DNA from: an uncultured delta proteobacterium
GTDB lineage: Bacteria; Desulfobacterota; Desulfobulbia; Desulfobulbales; Desulfocapsaceae
Direction: 5' to 3'
NCBI GenBank assembly: GCA_903901335.1
Contig: CAIUQR010000028.1
Coordinates: 1-64,000 of the forward strand
DNA: 64,000 nt
Position 1 is the first letter of the stretch; each line of letters starts with the position of its first letter. A program made the translations under genes and the position numbers. Below are positions 48,754 to 57,328 of the stretch, piece after piece. The notes below the pieces were generated by a model. It did no database searches, was not told the origin of the DNA, and saw nothing but the letters and a program-made list of their open reading frames with translations.

Positions 48754-49368
48754 ATGAAAAGCAAAATCGTCCGAAGCATTGTACTGTCTGCACTGTTTGG
48801 ATCCCTTGTACTCTTTGGGAGCGGCTGTGAAAAAAAGGTTGTTAACCCACCGGATGGCTCCGACATGTCAGGTGGGAAAAACATTCAATACCCGAATGGC
48901 GACGGATATTCAGAAAGCGGTCTCGGAAAAGAAGGGACTCTTGGCGATACCGGCAAAGGTGGAAGATCTGGAAATCTCTCGATCAATAGCGATGAAGATC
49001 AATCAGATGCCTACAAAAGAGAGCATGGGCGCTGCACTCCGGGATTAAATCCTATCTATTTTGATTTCGACCAGTCGACCATTAAATCCGATCAGACCAG
49101 CAGGCTGGTCAGCAACGCCAATTTCCTCAAGAAGAATCAGAACGCCAGGATTGTCATCGAGGGGAACTGTGACGCCAAGGGTACCAATGAATATAACATG
49201 GCTCTCGGCGAAAGACGGGCCCTCAGTGCCAAAAACTACCTCATCAATCTGGGAATCGATTCGGGAAGACTCAGAACGGTCAGCTACGGTGAGGAAAGAC
49301 CATTGTTTTCCGGGCAGGATGAATCTTCTTTCGCCTTGAACCGACGGGATGATTTCAGGACCGAATGA
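48754..49368 (+). CDS. pal: Peptidoglycan-associated lipoprotein (OmpA C-terminal domain)
   Basis: Lipobox LFGSGC; IYFDFDQSTIKSDQTSRL...IVIEGNCDAKGTNEYNMALGERRALSAKNYL. Confidence 0.9.
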   Translation: MKSKIVRSIVLSALFGSLVLFGSGCEKKVVNPPDGSDMSGGKNIQYPNGDGYSESGLGKEGTLGDTGKGGRSGNLSINSDEDQSDAYKREHGRCTPGLNPIYFDFDQSTIKSDQTSRLVSNANFLKKNQNARIVIEGNCDAKGTNEYNMALGERRALSAKNYLINLGIDSGRLRTVSYGEERPLFSGQDESSFALNRRDDFRTE

Positions 49369-49404
49369 TTTTAAAGGTTTTTTCCAAGTCAAGACTCGGA
49401 AAGC

Positions 49405-50103
49405 TCACAGGTGTTGCCCGGGTCTTGACGACAACACCCTCTCCAGTATTCTTGCACAGACCTCTTCTATTGTGATACCGGTAGTATCGATCAGGAACGC
49501 ATCTTCAGCCTTCCTTAAAGGGGCAACGTTTCTCTCACTGTCATACCGGTCTCTTTGACGGATCATCTCCAGGGTTTTTTCTTCATCAGCCTGACTTCCA
49601 TGCAGACGTAACTGCCTGACACGGCGGCGAGCCCGCTCCTGAATATCGGCATCGAGAAAGAATTTATGGGCTGCGTCAGGAAAGACGACGGTGCCGAGAT
49701 CGCGTCCTTCCGCCACCAGTCTCCCCTGGGAACCGATTGCACGTTGCATCTCTGTGAGTTTCGCCCGTACTACGGGGATAGCCGAGACCCTTGACGCCAG
49801 CATGGACATTTCCGGCGTACGGATCTGATCACTTACATCGACACCATTCAAGAGTACACCGGCATCGCTGAACTCATCCCTGGCCGGGAGCAGCCGGATG
49901 GTAAGAGTATTGAGATTTGCGGTAACCGCATCGCAATCCCCGGCATCCACCCCCATCTGCTGCAAGTGCAGCCCAACCGCTCGGTACATAGCCCCGGTAT
50001 CGAGATAGGTATATCCCAGGCTTGCCGCTATCTTGCGGCTTATGGTCGATTTTCCCACCCCCGATGGCCCATCCAGGGTGACAATCTCTTTTTTTCTATG
50101 CAT
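49405..50103 (-). CDS. cmk: Cytidylate kinase
   Basis: VTLDGPSGVGKSTISRKIAASLGYTYLDTGAMYRAV...GRDLGTVVFPDAAHKFFLDA. Confidence 0.94.
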   Translation of the reverse strand: MHRKKEIVTLDGPSGVGKSTISRKIAASLGYTYLDTGAMYRAVGLHLQQMGVDAGDCDAVTANLNTLTIRLLPARDEFSDAGVLLNGVDVSDQIRTPEMSMLASRVSAIPVVRAKLTEMQRAIGSQGRLVAEGRDLGTVVFPDAAHKFFLDADIQERARRRVRQLRLHGSQADEEKTLEMIRQRDRYDSERNVAPLRKAEDAFLIDTTGITIEEVCARILERVLSSRPGQHL

Positions 50104-51208
50104 CCTCAAGGTCCGATAAACATTCGGCGAGTACAGCCAGGAACCTCGTATTCTCCTCATCAGTGCCGACATTGATCCGGATACAATCCGCAAACCCGTA
50201 AAGATTCATCGGGCGAACAATCACCCCTTTGCCCAACATGGCCTGATAGAGTCTGGTTGCGTCCGATTTCACATCAATCAGCAGGAAATTAGTCTGGGAG
50301 GGATAGCTTGTACACCCCAGCTTTTTGACCTCCTCGCGGAGATATTCCTTGCCGATTCTGGTTCGCTCAAGTGTCTTCCTGAGATAGTTTTCGTCTTCCA
50401 GGGCAGCCAGGGCAGCGATCTGGGCAAGATGATTGACATTGAACGGCTGTCGAACCTTCTGCAGACAGGCAGCGATTTCCTCAGGCATCACCCCATAACC
50501 GATTCGCAGGCCGGCCAGGCCGTAGGCCTTGGAAAAGGTCCTTACCACAACCACGCCGCAACGATTTTTGGTATTCCGGACAAGCGAAAAGATATCCACC
50601 TGTTTTTCCTGATCCATGAACTCCACATAGGACTCGTCCAGAACGACCGTAACTCCCTCCGGCACCTCGCTTAAAAATGAATAGAGTTCAACGGGGGTGA
50701 TGGCAGTGCCGGTTGGATTGGTTGGGTTATCAAACAGAATAAGACGGGTCCGATCTGAAATACCGGTAAGGATCCGCTCTAAATCGTGGCTCAATCTCCT
50801 CAGGGGAACGATAATATTTTTCCCCCCATGGATCTGAACAAGCCGTTGGTAGAGTAAGGACGACGGACAACTGGTGATTACCTCACATCCGGTCCGGATA
50901 AAAATCCTTAGCAGAAGTTCCATGACCTCTTTGGAACCATTTCCCAGAACAATCTCATTGAGAGATACACCAATATTTCGAGCCAGGGTAGCGCTCAGAG
51001 AGCAGGCAGAAGTATCCGGATATCGATGCAGTGTCGTCATGGCCAGAGATAAGGCCTTGGCTACCGCTGGAGAAGGACCCCAGGGATTTTCATTCGAGGC
51101 CAGCGTAATGGCATGCGTTATACCCAGCTCCCGATTAAGTTCCTCTGGAGACTGTCCGGGTTCATAGTTGGTTATATCTGTTATGTTTTTTGAGAAATGT
51201 AGTTTCAA
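50096..51208 (-). CDS. hisC: Histidinol-phosphate aminotransferase
   Basis: ASNENPWGPSP...GNGSKEVMELLLRIF...RTFSKAYGLAGLRIGYG; TTG start after GGAAGG chosen (ORF extends to 51244); 8-bp overlap with cmk. Confidence 0.9.
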   Translation of the reverse strand: MKLHFSKNITDITNYEPGQSPEELNRELGITHAITLASNENPWGPSPAVAKALSLAMTTLHRYPDTSACSLSATLARNIGVSLNEIVLGNGSKEVMELLLRIFIRTGCEVITSCPSSLLYQRLVQIHGGKNIIVPLRRLSHDLERILTGISDRTRLILFDNPTNPTGTAITPVELYSFLSEVPEGVTVVLDESYVEFMDQEKQVDIFSLVRNTKNRCGVVVVRTFSKAYGLAGLRIGYGVMPEEIAACLQKVRQPFNVNHLAQIAALAALEDENYLRKTLERTRIGKEYLREEVKKLGCTSYPSQTNFLLIDVKSDATRLYQAMLGKGVIVRPMNLYGFADCIRINVGTDEENTRFLAVLAECLSDLEDA

Positions 51209-51283
51209 TTTTTTCCTTCCAACAGGGTTGCCCTGACACAACAAAGCAACATTGAAATCCGTTTTCTCTGGATCAGGTACACA

Positions 51284-52738
51284 TCAGAGAACGGGCCGTT
51301 TATCGGAAACCCCTGCGCTTTTTTCGATGTTATAGGCCACCCTGAAAAGAACCTCCTCTTTAAAATGGGGCCCTTGAAGCTGGATACCTATCGGCAGCCC
51401 TTCTCTGCTGAATCCTCCGGGTACAGAAATGCCGGGAATACCGGCAAGATTTGCTGAAATTGAAAAAATATCAGAGAGATACATTTCTAACGGATCATCC
51501 CCCTTTTCACCGAATTTCCAGGCTGGGGACGGAGCCACCGGAGAGATCAGGACATCACACAATTCAAAGGCCTTCTTAAAATCATTGGTAATGATAGTGC
51601 GAACCTGGGATGCCTTTTTATAATAGGCATCATAATATCCGGAAGACAACGCATATGTGCCGAGCAGAATACGGCGTTTGACCTCCGCCCCAAACCCCGC
51701 AGACCGTGATTCCTTATACATGTCGATAAGGGATTCTGCCGTCATGTCCCTGTATCCGTAGAGAACACCGTCATAGCGGGCCAGATTGGAGCTGGCCTCG
51801 GCCGGTGCAATCAGGTAGTAGACAGCCACACAGTAATCCGTATGCGGCAGGGAGACGTCAACGATCTCGGCACCCGCCTCCTGTAGAAGAGCAGCCCCCT
51901 TGCGGACAACTGCTTCAACTTCCGGATCAAGGCCGGCACCGAAATACTCTTTCGGAATGCCGATCTTCACCCCTTTCATGCCGGTGATCAGCGACTGGGT
52001 GTAATCCGGCTTTGCTCGTTGTACCGAAGTCGAGTCCTTTGTATCATACCCGGCGATCACATTCATCATCAGGGCACAATCTCTTACATCCCTGGAAAAC
52101 GGGCCCACCTGGTCAAGAGATGAGGCGTAGGCCACAAGGCCATAACGGGAAACCCGCCCATACGTGGGCTTCATTCCGACAACGCCGCACAGGGATGCCG
52201 GCTGCCTGATCGACCCGCCCGTGTCCGAACCAAGGGAGGCCAGGCACTCACAGGCCGCAACAGAGGCCGCCGAGCCTCCAGAGGACCCTCCGGCCACATA
52301 TCCTCTCCTCCAGGGATTTTCAGGAACCTTGAAGGCGCAGGTCTCCGAAGTTGAGCCCATCGCGAATTCATCCATCGAGGTCTTACCCAGAATCACAGCG
52401 CCCTCCTGCTCCAGCCTGTCAACAACGGTGGCACTGTACGGAGGGATAAAATTTTCCAGGATTTTGGAACCGCATGTGGTCGCAATACCTTTCGTGCATA
52501 ACAGATCCTTTATAGAAACCGGGATGCCGCACAAGACCCCTCTCTCATCACCCTTTGCAGCATCAGCCTTATCTGCCATGGCAAGAGCGTAGTCACGATT
52601 GACACTGATAAATGCTTTAATATGACCATCAATATCTGCAATCCTGTCAAGACAACTCAGGGTCAACTCACGGGAGGAAAGTTCCTTGCTGTTCAGCTTC
52701 TCTAATGCCTGGCCAATGGTTAGTTCGTAGGGGTACAT
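51284..52738 (-). CDS. gatA: Asp-tRNA(Asn)/Glu-tRNA(Gln) amidotransferase subunit A
   Basis: [27 protein letters not shown]...[36 protein letters not shown]. Confidence 0.96.
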   Translation of the reverse strand: MYPYELTIGQALEKLNSKELSSRELTLSCLDRIADIDGHIKAFISVNRDYALAMADKADAAKGDERGVLCGIPVSIKDLLCTKGIATTCGSKILENFIPPYSATVVDRLEQEGAVILGKTSMDEFAMGSTSETCAFKVPENPWRRGYVAGGSSGGSAASVAACECLASLGSDTGGSIRQPASLCGVVGMKPTYGRVSRYGLVAYASSLDQVGPFSRDVRDCALMMNVIAGYDTKDSTSVQRAKPDYTQSLITGMKGVKIGIPKEYFGAGLDPEVEAVVRKGAALLQEAGAEIVDVSLPHTDYCVAVYYLIAPAEASSNLARYDGVLYGYRDMTAESLIDMYKESRSAGFGAEVKRRILLGTYALSSGYYDAYYKKASQVRTIITNDFKKAFELCDVLISPVAPSPAWKFGEKGDDPLEMYLSDIFSISANLAGIPGISVPGGFSREGLPIGIQLQGPHFKEEVLFRVAYNIEKSAGVSDKRPVL

Positions 52739-52788
52739 TCTATCCTCAAAAAAGACACGGTCTGAAAAATCAAAAACCTGTTAAAAAC

Positions 52789-53073
52789 TTAAATTATCCG
52801 CGGAACGATAAAACACTCGCCGTTTTGTTTGGGACAGTTGGCAAGGGCCTCTTTCTGGGTAAGAGAGTCCTGGACAGTATCGTCACGAAAGGCATTGGAG
52901 ATCGAAAAGGCATGGGTTGTAGGCTTGATATCCTTCGTGTCCAGTTCGTCGAGTTTTGCCACATAGGAAAGCAGATTATCAAGCTGCTCCGTCATTTTTA
53001 CAAGCTCCTGTCGGTTGAGGTTTAATCGTGCTAAATTGGCCACATGCTCGACTTCTTCTCGTGTAATTTTCAT
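52789..53073 (-). CDS. gatC: Asp/Glu-tRNA amidotransferase subunit C
   Basis: MKITREEVEHVANLARLNL...LDNLLSYVAKLDELDTKDIKPTTHA. Confidence 0.93.
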   Translation of the reverse strand: MKITREEVEHVANLARLNLNRQELVKMTEQLDNLLSYVAKLDELDTKDIKPTTHAFSISNAFRDDTVQDSLTQKEALANCPKQNGECFIVPRII

Positions 53074-53103
53074 CTTTTTTTTATGTCGATAAAGCTGGTT
53101 AAA

Positions 53104-54210
53104 TTAATTGTCCGATAGATCAAAATTGTCCAGATATTCCCGTGAAAACACGGTATTTGAAGTGACAAAATCCACAATGCTTTTGGTAAAGTACGTTACG
53201 GTTAAAGGGTCAAACTGGCTTCCGGAACAATTATCAAGTTCCAACAAAGCTTCTTCCATTGTCATGTTTTTACGATAATTACGCCGTGAGGTCATGGCAT
53301 CATAACTGTCAACCACGACAAGAATTTTGGTTAACACATCCAAATCATCACCCTTTAAACCATCCGGATAGCCTTTTCCATCCATTCGTTCATGATGATG
53401 CCTGATAATGAATTGCTCCCGTTTCATGAATCCGAGGGGTTTAACAATATTCGCCCCGACACTGGGGTGTTTCTTTATCAACAACCATTCTTCATTGGTT
53501 AATTTTCCGGGTTTTTGGATACAGGAGAGATCAATAACCAGTTTTCCAATATCATGAAACTGGGCCGCTCTCCGCAGGACAACCTGATCACTCTCCGAGA
53601 GTTTCATTGCCATGCCAAGCATCACAGCGTACTCGGTCACCCGAGTGGTATGACCTGCTGTATAGTAATCTTTTTCCTCCATGGCATTCTGCAGACTGGT
53701 CATCAGTTGCACCGTTGCATTCTCAAGGCTGTTACTGTAGGAAAGCAATAATTTATTTTGTTCTTCCAGTTTCTCCGCTTTCTTACGAACATCATCCTCC
53801 AAGGCTTCTTTATAATGCCTTTCCCGGAGAACATACATCCGTTTTTCAATGGCCCTTCGAATTTTAACATTAAAAATATCGAGATCTTCGATGGGTTTTG
53901 TTAAAAAATCATAGGCACCGAGATTAATTGCCCTCATGGCGTAGTCCATGGAGCCTGCACCGGTCAGGAAAAGGACTGGAATATTGTAATTGAGCTTATT
54001 TAATGCATTTATGGTATCAAAGCCGTCCATTCCCGGCATGTTAATATCAAGAATAATGACATCAAATGTGTTGTTGATGACATCAATAACGCATTTCCCA
54101 TCAGGTACTGTCTGGACAATATATCCAAACATCTCCAGAATTTTCGAGACAGTGCTGCGGACCATGGCATCATCATCCGCAATTAATATTTTTGCCTGTT
54201 TTGTCTCCAA
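53104..54210 (-). CDS. Response regulator with HD-GYP phosphodiesterase-type domain
   Basis: REC ILIADDDAMVRSTV...ILDINMPGMDGFD; FHDIGKLVID, HHERMDGKGYPDGLKG. Confidence 0.92.
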   Translation of the reverse strand: METKQAKILIADDDAMVRSTVSKILEMFGYIVQTVPDGKCVIDVINNTFDVIILDINMPGMDGFDTINALNKLNYNIPVLFLTGAGSMDYAMRAINLGAYDFLTKPIEDLDIFNVKIRRAIEKRMYVLRERHYKEALEDDVRKKAEKLEEQNKLLLSYSNSLENATVQLMTSLQNAMEEKDYYTAGHTTRVTEYAVMLGMAMKLSESDQVVLRRAAQFHDIGKLVIDLSCIQKPGKLTNEEWLLIKKHPSVGANIVKPLGFMKREQFIIRHHHERMDGKGYPDGLKGDDLDVLTKILVVVDSYDAMTSRRNYRKNMTMEEALLELDNCSGSQFDPLTVTYFTKSIVDFVTSNTVFSREYLDNFDLSDN

Positions 54211-54430
54211 AAGTTGATCCCTTTTTAAAAAATCTTTTTCTTTAAAATATCATCCTTATTTTATCAGAAAAATTCTGATGAGTTTGAGCTAAGAACTCTT
54301 CTGTAAATTCTACAGGTTTTCTTTTTCCAGACCAAGTTTATTTTTGACTTCCAGTGTTCATCTGGATAGAGTTGTCAGATAAATTTCAACAAATTATTCC
54401 TAAGTCATCTTATCCTGGGAGAATTTTTCC

Positions 54431-54688
54431 ATGAGTGAGTTCAGAATCGCTGATAATAAAATACAAGCAGCAGCTATCCTTGACGCAAGAGGATTACATT
54501 GCCCTATACCATTGTTACACACAAAAAAGGAAATATCTAATCTGGCTCCAGGACAGATTCTCCAGATAGACGGGACAGATCACGGATCACGAAAAGATTT
54601 TTCCGGATGGTGCGATCGATCAGGCCATAAATATTTGGGAGAAAAGGAGATGCACGGCTATATAAGTTTTTTTATTAAAAAAGGATAA
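54431..54688 (+). CDS. TusA-family sulfurtransferase/sulfur carrier
   Basis: ILDARGLHCPIPLLHTKKEISNLAPGQILQI (CPxP motif). Confidence 0.85.
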   Translation: MSEFRIADNKIQAAAILDARGLHCPIPLLHTKKEISNLAPGQILQIDGTDHGSRKDFSGWCDRSGHKYLGEKEMHGYISFFIKKG

Positions 54689-54715
54689 ATTTTTACACTC
54701 AATTTTTTGAGTTTC

Positions 54716-54757
54716 GATAATGCGAGAAATTACTTGCCTGTAATTTCTCGCATTATC
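54716..54757. terminator. Bidirectional terminator-like hairpin between convergent genes
   Basis: GATAATGCGAGAAATTAC-TTGCCT-GTAATTTCTCGCATTATC: perfect 18-bp stem, 6-nt loop, overlapping the hydrolase stop codon. Confidence 0.8.
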
Positions 54758-55836
54758 ATATCATGAATAATTGGTCGTACTTTTTTTAATTTTTCGTTTT
54801 CTATCCCAAAAAAGGTCCTGTTGCTGAGAAAGACTATGCATACTCTCTGTTGAAGGTCTATCCAGAAGGAGGTTCCTGTAAAACCCAGATGGCCAATAGA
54901 TTTTTTTGAGAAAAAACGTCCACTGCTTGAAGCGGCGGGCGATGGAGTATCGAAACCTAAGGTCCAGGGAGAATTTTGCCTCTGTTCTAAAACAACTCTT
55001 AAATTATCGTTACTGAAGGATGGATGAGTTGATTGATCATTATACCCCATAAGAATTTTTTCACAGAGCGTCAAGACACCCTCTATTGTTCCGAAAAGAC
55101 CGGCATGCCCGGCAACCCCTCCAAGTATCCGGCAATTATCATCGTGGACAACCCCATAGAGATTTCTAGTCAGTATTGAACTATAGCCGGTAGAGGCAAA
55201 GTTTTTTTCCTGTATTTCTTCGTTCTTGGGAAAGAGAAGCTTTTTTTGAAGATGCAGAGGTACAGTAATTTTTTTTCTCCAGAATGCATCCAACCTTTCT
55301 CTTGATCTTTCTTCTATAATGTTTCCAAGCAGAATATACCCCAGATCACTATAAAGACTTCCTTCACCGGGTGGATAAAGGAGGTCTTCATTGATTATCG
55401 TTTTAAGTATTATATCTCTTCTGAGTTCAGGAGCTATCCTGACAAGATCCTTATAATATGGTCTGTGCGCCGGCAAACCGGAACAATGAGACATAAGGTG
55501 AATAAGGCTTATGTCCCTTTTATCTTTTGGAATATCAAAAGACAACAACGATTCCAGTCTCTCTTCCCAAGATATTTTTTTTTCCTCTATTAACGCAAGA
55601 ATAGAAAGGACAGTTACCAGCGGTTTTGTAAGCGACGCAACATCGTAGAGTGTATTCTGATTAACCTCATTTGCTGAGCCATCTGTTTTTCCATAGCAGA
55701 ATATCATTCTTTCAAATTCACCACCTATAAACGAAGATATCCCTACGGCTGCGCCAGGAAAAACTTTCTCGTTTATATAATCAGTAAATGATTTGTCCAA
55801 ACAGGTTTTTAACCTTTTCATTTGAATTTCCACCAT
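54730..55836 (-). CDS. Serine hydrolase, beta-lactamase/class C PBP family
   Basis: LYDVASLTKPLVTV (SxxK), GSLYSDLGYILLG (YxN-like region), HLGFTGTSFWID. Confidence 0.88.
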   Translation of the reverse strand: MVEIQMKRLKTCLDKSFTDYINEKVFPGAAVGISSFIGGEFERMIFCYGKTDGSANEVNQNTLYDVASLTKPLVTVLSILALIEEKKISWEERLESLLSFDIPKDKRDISLIHLMSHCSGLPAHRPYYKDLVRIAPELRRDIILKTIINEDLLYPPGEGSLYSDLGYILLGNIIEERSRERLDAFWRKKITVPLHLQKKLLFPKNEEIQEKNFASTGYSSILTRNLYGVVHDDNCRILGGVAGHAGLFGTIEGVLTLCEKILMGYNDQSTHPSFSNDNLRVVLEQRQNSPWTLGFDTPSPAASSSGRFFSKKSIGHLGFTGTSFWIDLQQRVCIVFLSNRTFFGIENEKLKKVRPIIHDMIMREITGK

Positions 55837-56184
55837 TACAATTTCTCATTATTCTATTGAAATTTTTACCAGTTTCCAATAGAATAGGGCATTAATTCGC
55901 TCCGCATAATTCAAATTTCCCAAGAGTCGTTTTTTTTTATGTTTATCTGAAACATTTCATTTCAGATAATAGCCGACAATTTGCCATACTATGGCTTGTT
56001 AATAGTGTTTTAAAAGACTTGTTAATTCTTGTTAACAACTCATCGTAAACAAAAAATTGTTTTTTAATCACATACATTTGTTAATAAATAAAAATTAAAT
56101 ATCAATTAGTTAAATTAATTTTCCACATATTAACCGGTATAATAATAATAAAAAGAAATAAATAATTTAATTAAAGGATGTCTT
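55837..56184. other. AT-rich intergenic region upstream of dnaN; candidate replication origin or dnaN regulatory region
   Basis: DnaA-box match TTTTCCACA (56119-56127), TATAAT at 56138-56143, repeated TTGTTAA motifs (55996, 56019, 56029, 56078), inverted repeats at 55850/55877 and 55943/55960. Confidence 0.45.
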
Positions 56185-57315
56185 ATGACACTTAATTGCA
56201 CTGTTTTGAAAGAAGATCTCTTGGAAGGTCTCAATAGTCTGCAGAATATAACAAACAAGAAGGGTACACTGGCAATACTGGCAAATGTTCTCATTGAAAG
56301 CTCGGAAGAAGGTCTTTACATAACCGGAACAGACCTTGAGGTGGGGATGAAAACTTTTGTAAAAGCAGAAGTAAAAAATCAAGGAAAACTGACTCTTCCA
56401 TCTAAAAAAATATTTGAAATTGTCAGGGAATCAGGGTCGAAAGTAATTTCTTTCGAAGAAACGGAGAACAGCTGGATTATTATCAGTGCCGGTTTGAGTA
56501 CATATAACCTGGCAGGTATTGCAAGTGATGAATTTCCTGAATTTCCTGAATATGAGGAAGATAATTTTCTCTCTTTTCCTGGAAGTATCTTTTTAGAATT
56601 AATAGATAAGATAATTTATTCGATAGCAAATGAACAAGAAAATATCTATTCATTGACGTCGGTTCTTTTCGAAAAGGAAAAAAGAGAAGGTCAATCCTAT
56701 CTGAAGATGATCTCATCCGATGGACATCGTCTTTCCATAATGGAAAAGGAAGTAGCTACAGATATTGAAAATCTGACCCTTAATCCGGTAACACTGATTC
56801 CAAAGAAGGGAATACAGGAATTTAAGAAATTCTGTGAAAACAGAGAGCTTATAGAAATTTCTTTTGAAAAAAGGCAATTAGTTCTAAGAGACGGAAAAAC
56901 AGTAATGATAATAAGGCTTAAGCAAGGAGAATTTCCACACTACAAGGCAATAGTCGATGCCGTTCAAATAACGAATTGTATAAATATAAAAAGAGTGCCT
57001 TTTCTTGAATCATTAAAGAGAATTAATCTTTTCACAGAAGATATTTTTCACACGATACAATTTAAAATAGAAAACGATACAATGATATTGTCATCGAACA
57101 ACGTTGAACTTGGTAACGCAAAGGATGAATTGACTATTTCCTATGCCGGGGACCCTTTGATTCTTGGTTTCAACTGCAGATACTTTATAGAGACCTTGCA
57201 GGTGATGGAGTGCGAGTCGGTTGAGACCTATATAAATTCAAACAATAGTCCATGTTTAATGAAATCTCCTCAGGATGTTGGTTTTATGAGTATAATAATG
57301 CCAATGCAGTTATAA
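56185..57315 (+). CDS. dnaN: DNA polymerase III beta subunit (sliding clamp)
   Basis: MTLNCTVLKEDLLEGLNSLQNITNKKGTLAILANVLIES; C-terminal PQDVGFMSIIMPMQL. Confidence 0.94.
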   Translation: MTLNCTVLKEDLLEGLNSLQNITNKKGTLAILANVLIESSEEGLYITGTDLEVGMKTFVKAEVKNQGKLTLPSKKIFEIVRESGSKVISFEETENSWIIISAGLSTYNLAGIASDEFPEFPEYEEDNFLSFPGSIFLELIDKIIYSIANEQENIYSLTSVLFEKEKREGQSYLKMISSDGHRLSIMEKEVATDIENLTLNPVTLIPKKGIQEFKKFCENRELIEISFEKRQLVLRDGKTVMIIRLKQGEFPHYKAIVDAVQITNCINIKRVPFLESLKRINLFTEDIFHTIQFKIENDTMILSSNNVELGNAKDELTISYAGDPLILGFNCRYFIETLQVMECESVETYINSNNSPCLMKSPQDVGFMSIIMPMQL

Positions 57316-57328
57316 AATTTTTTTAAAA

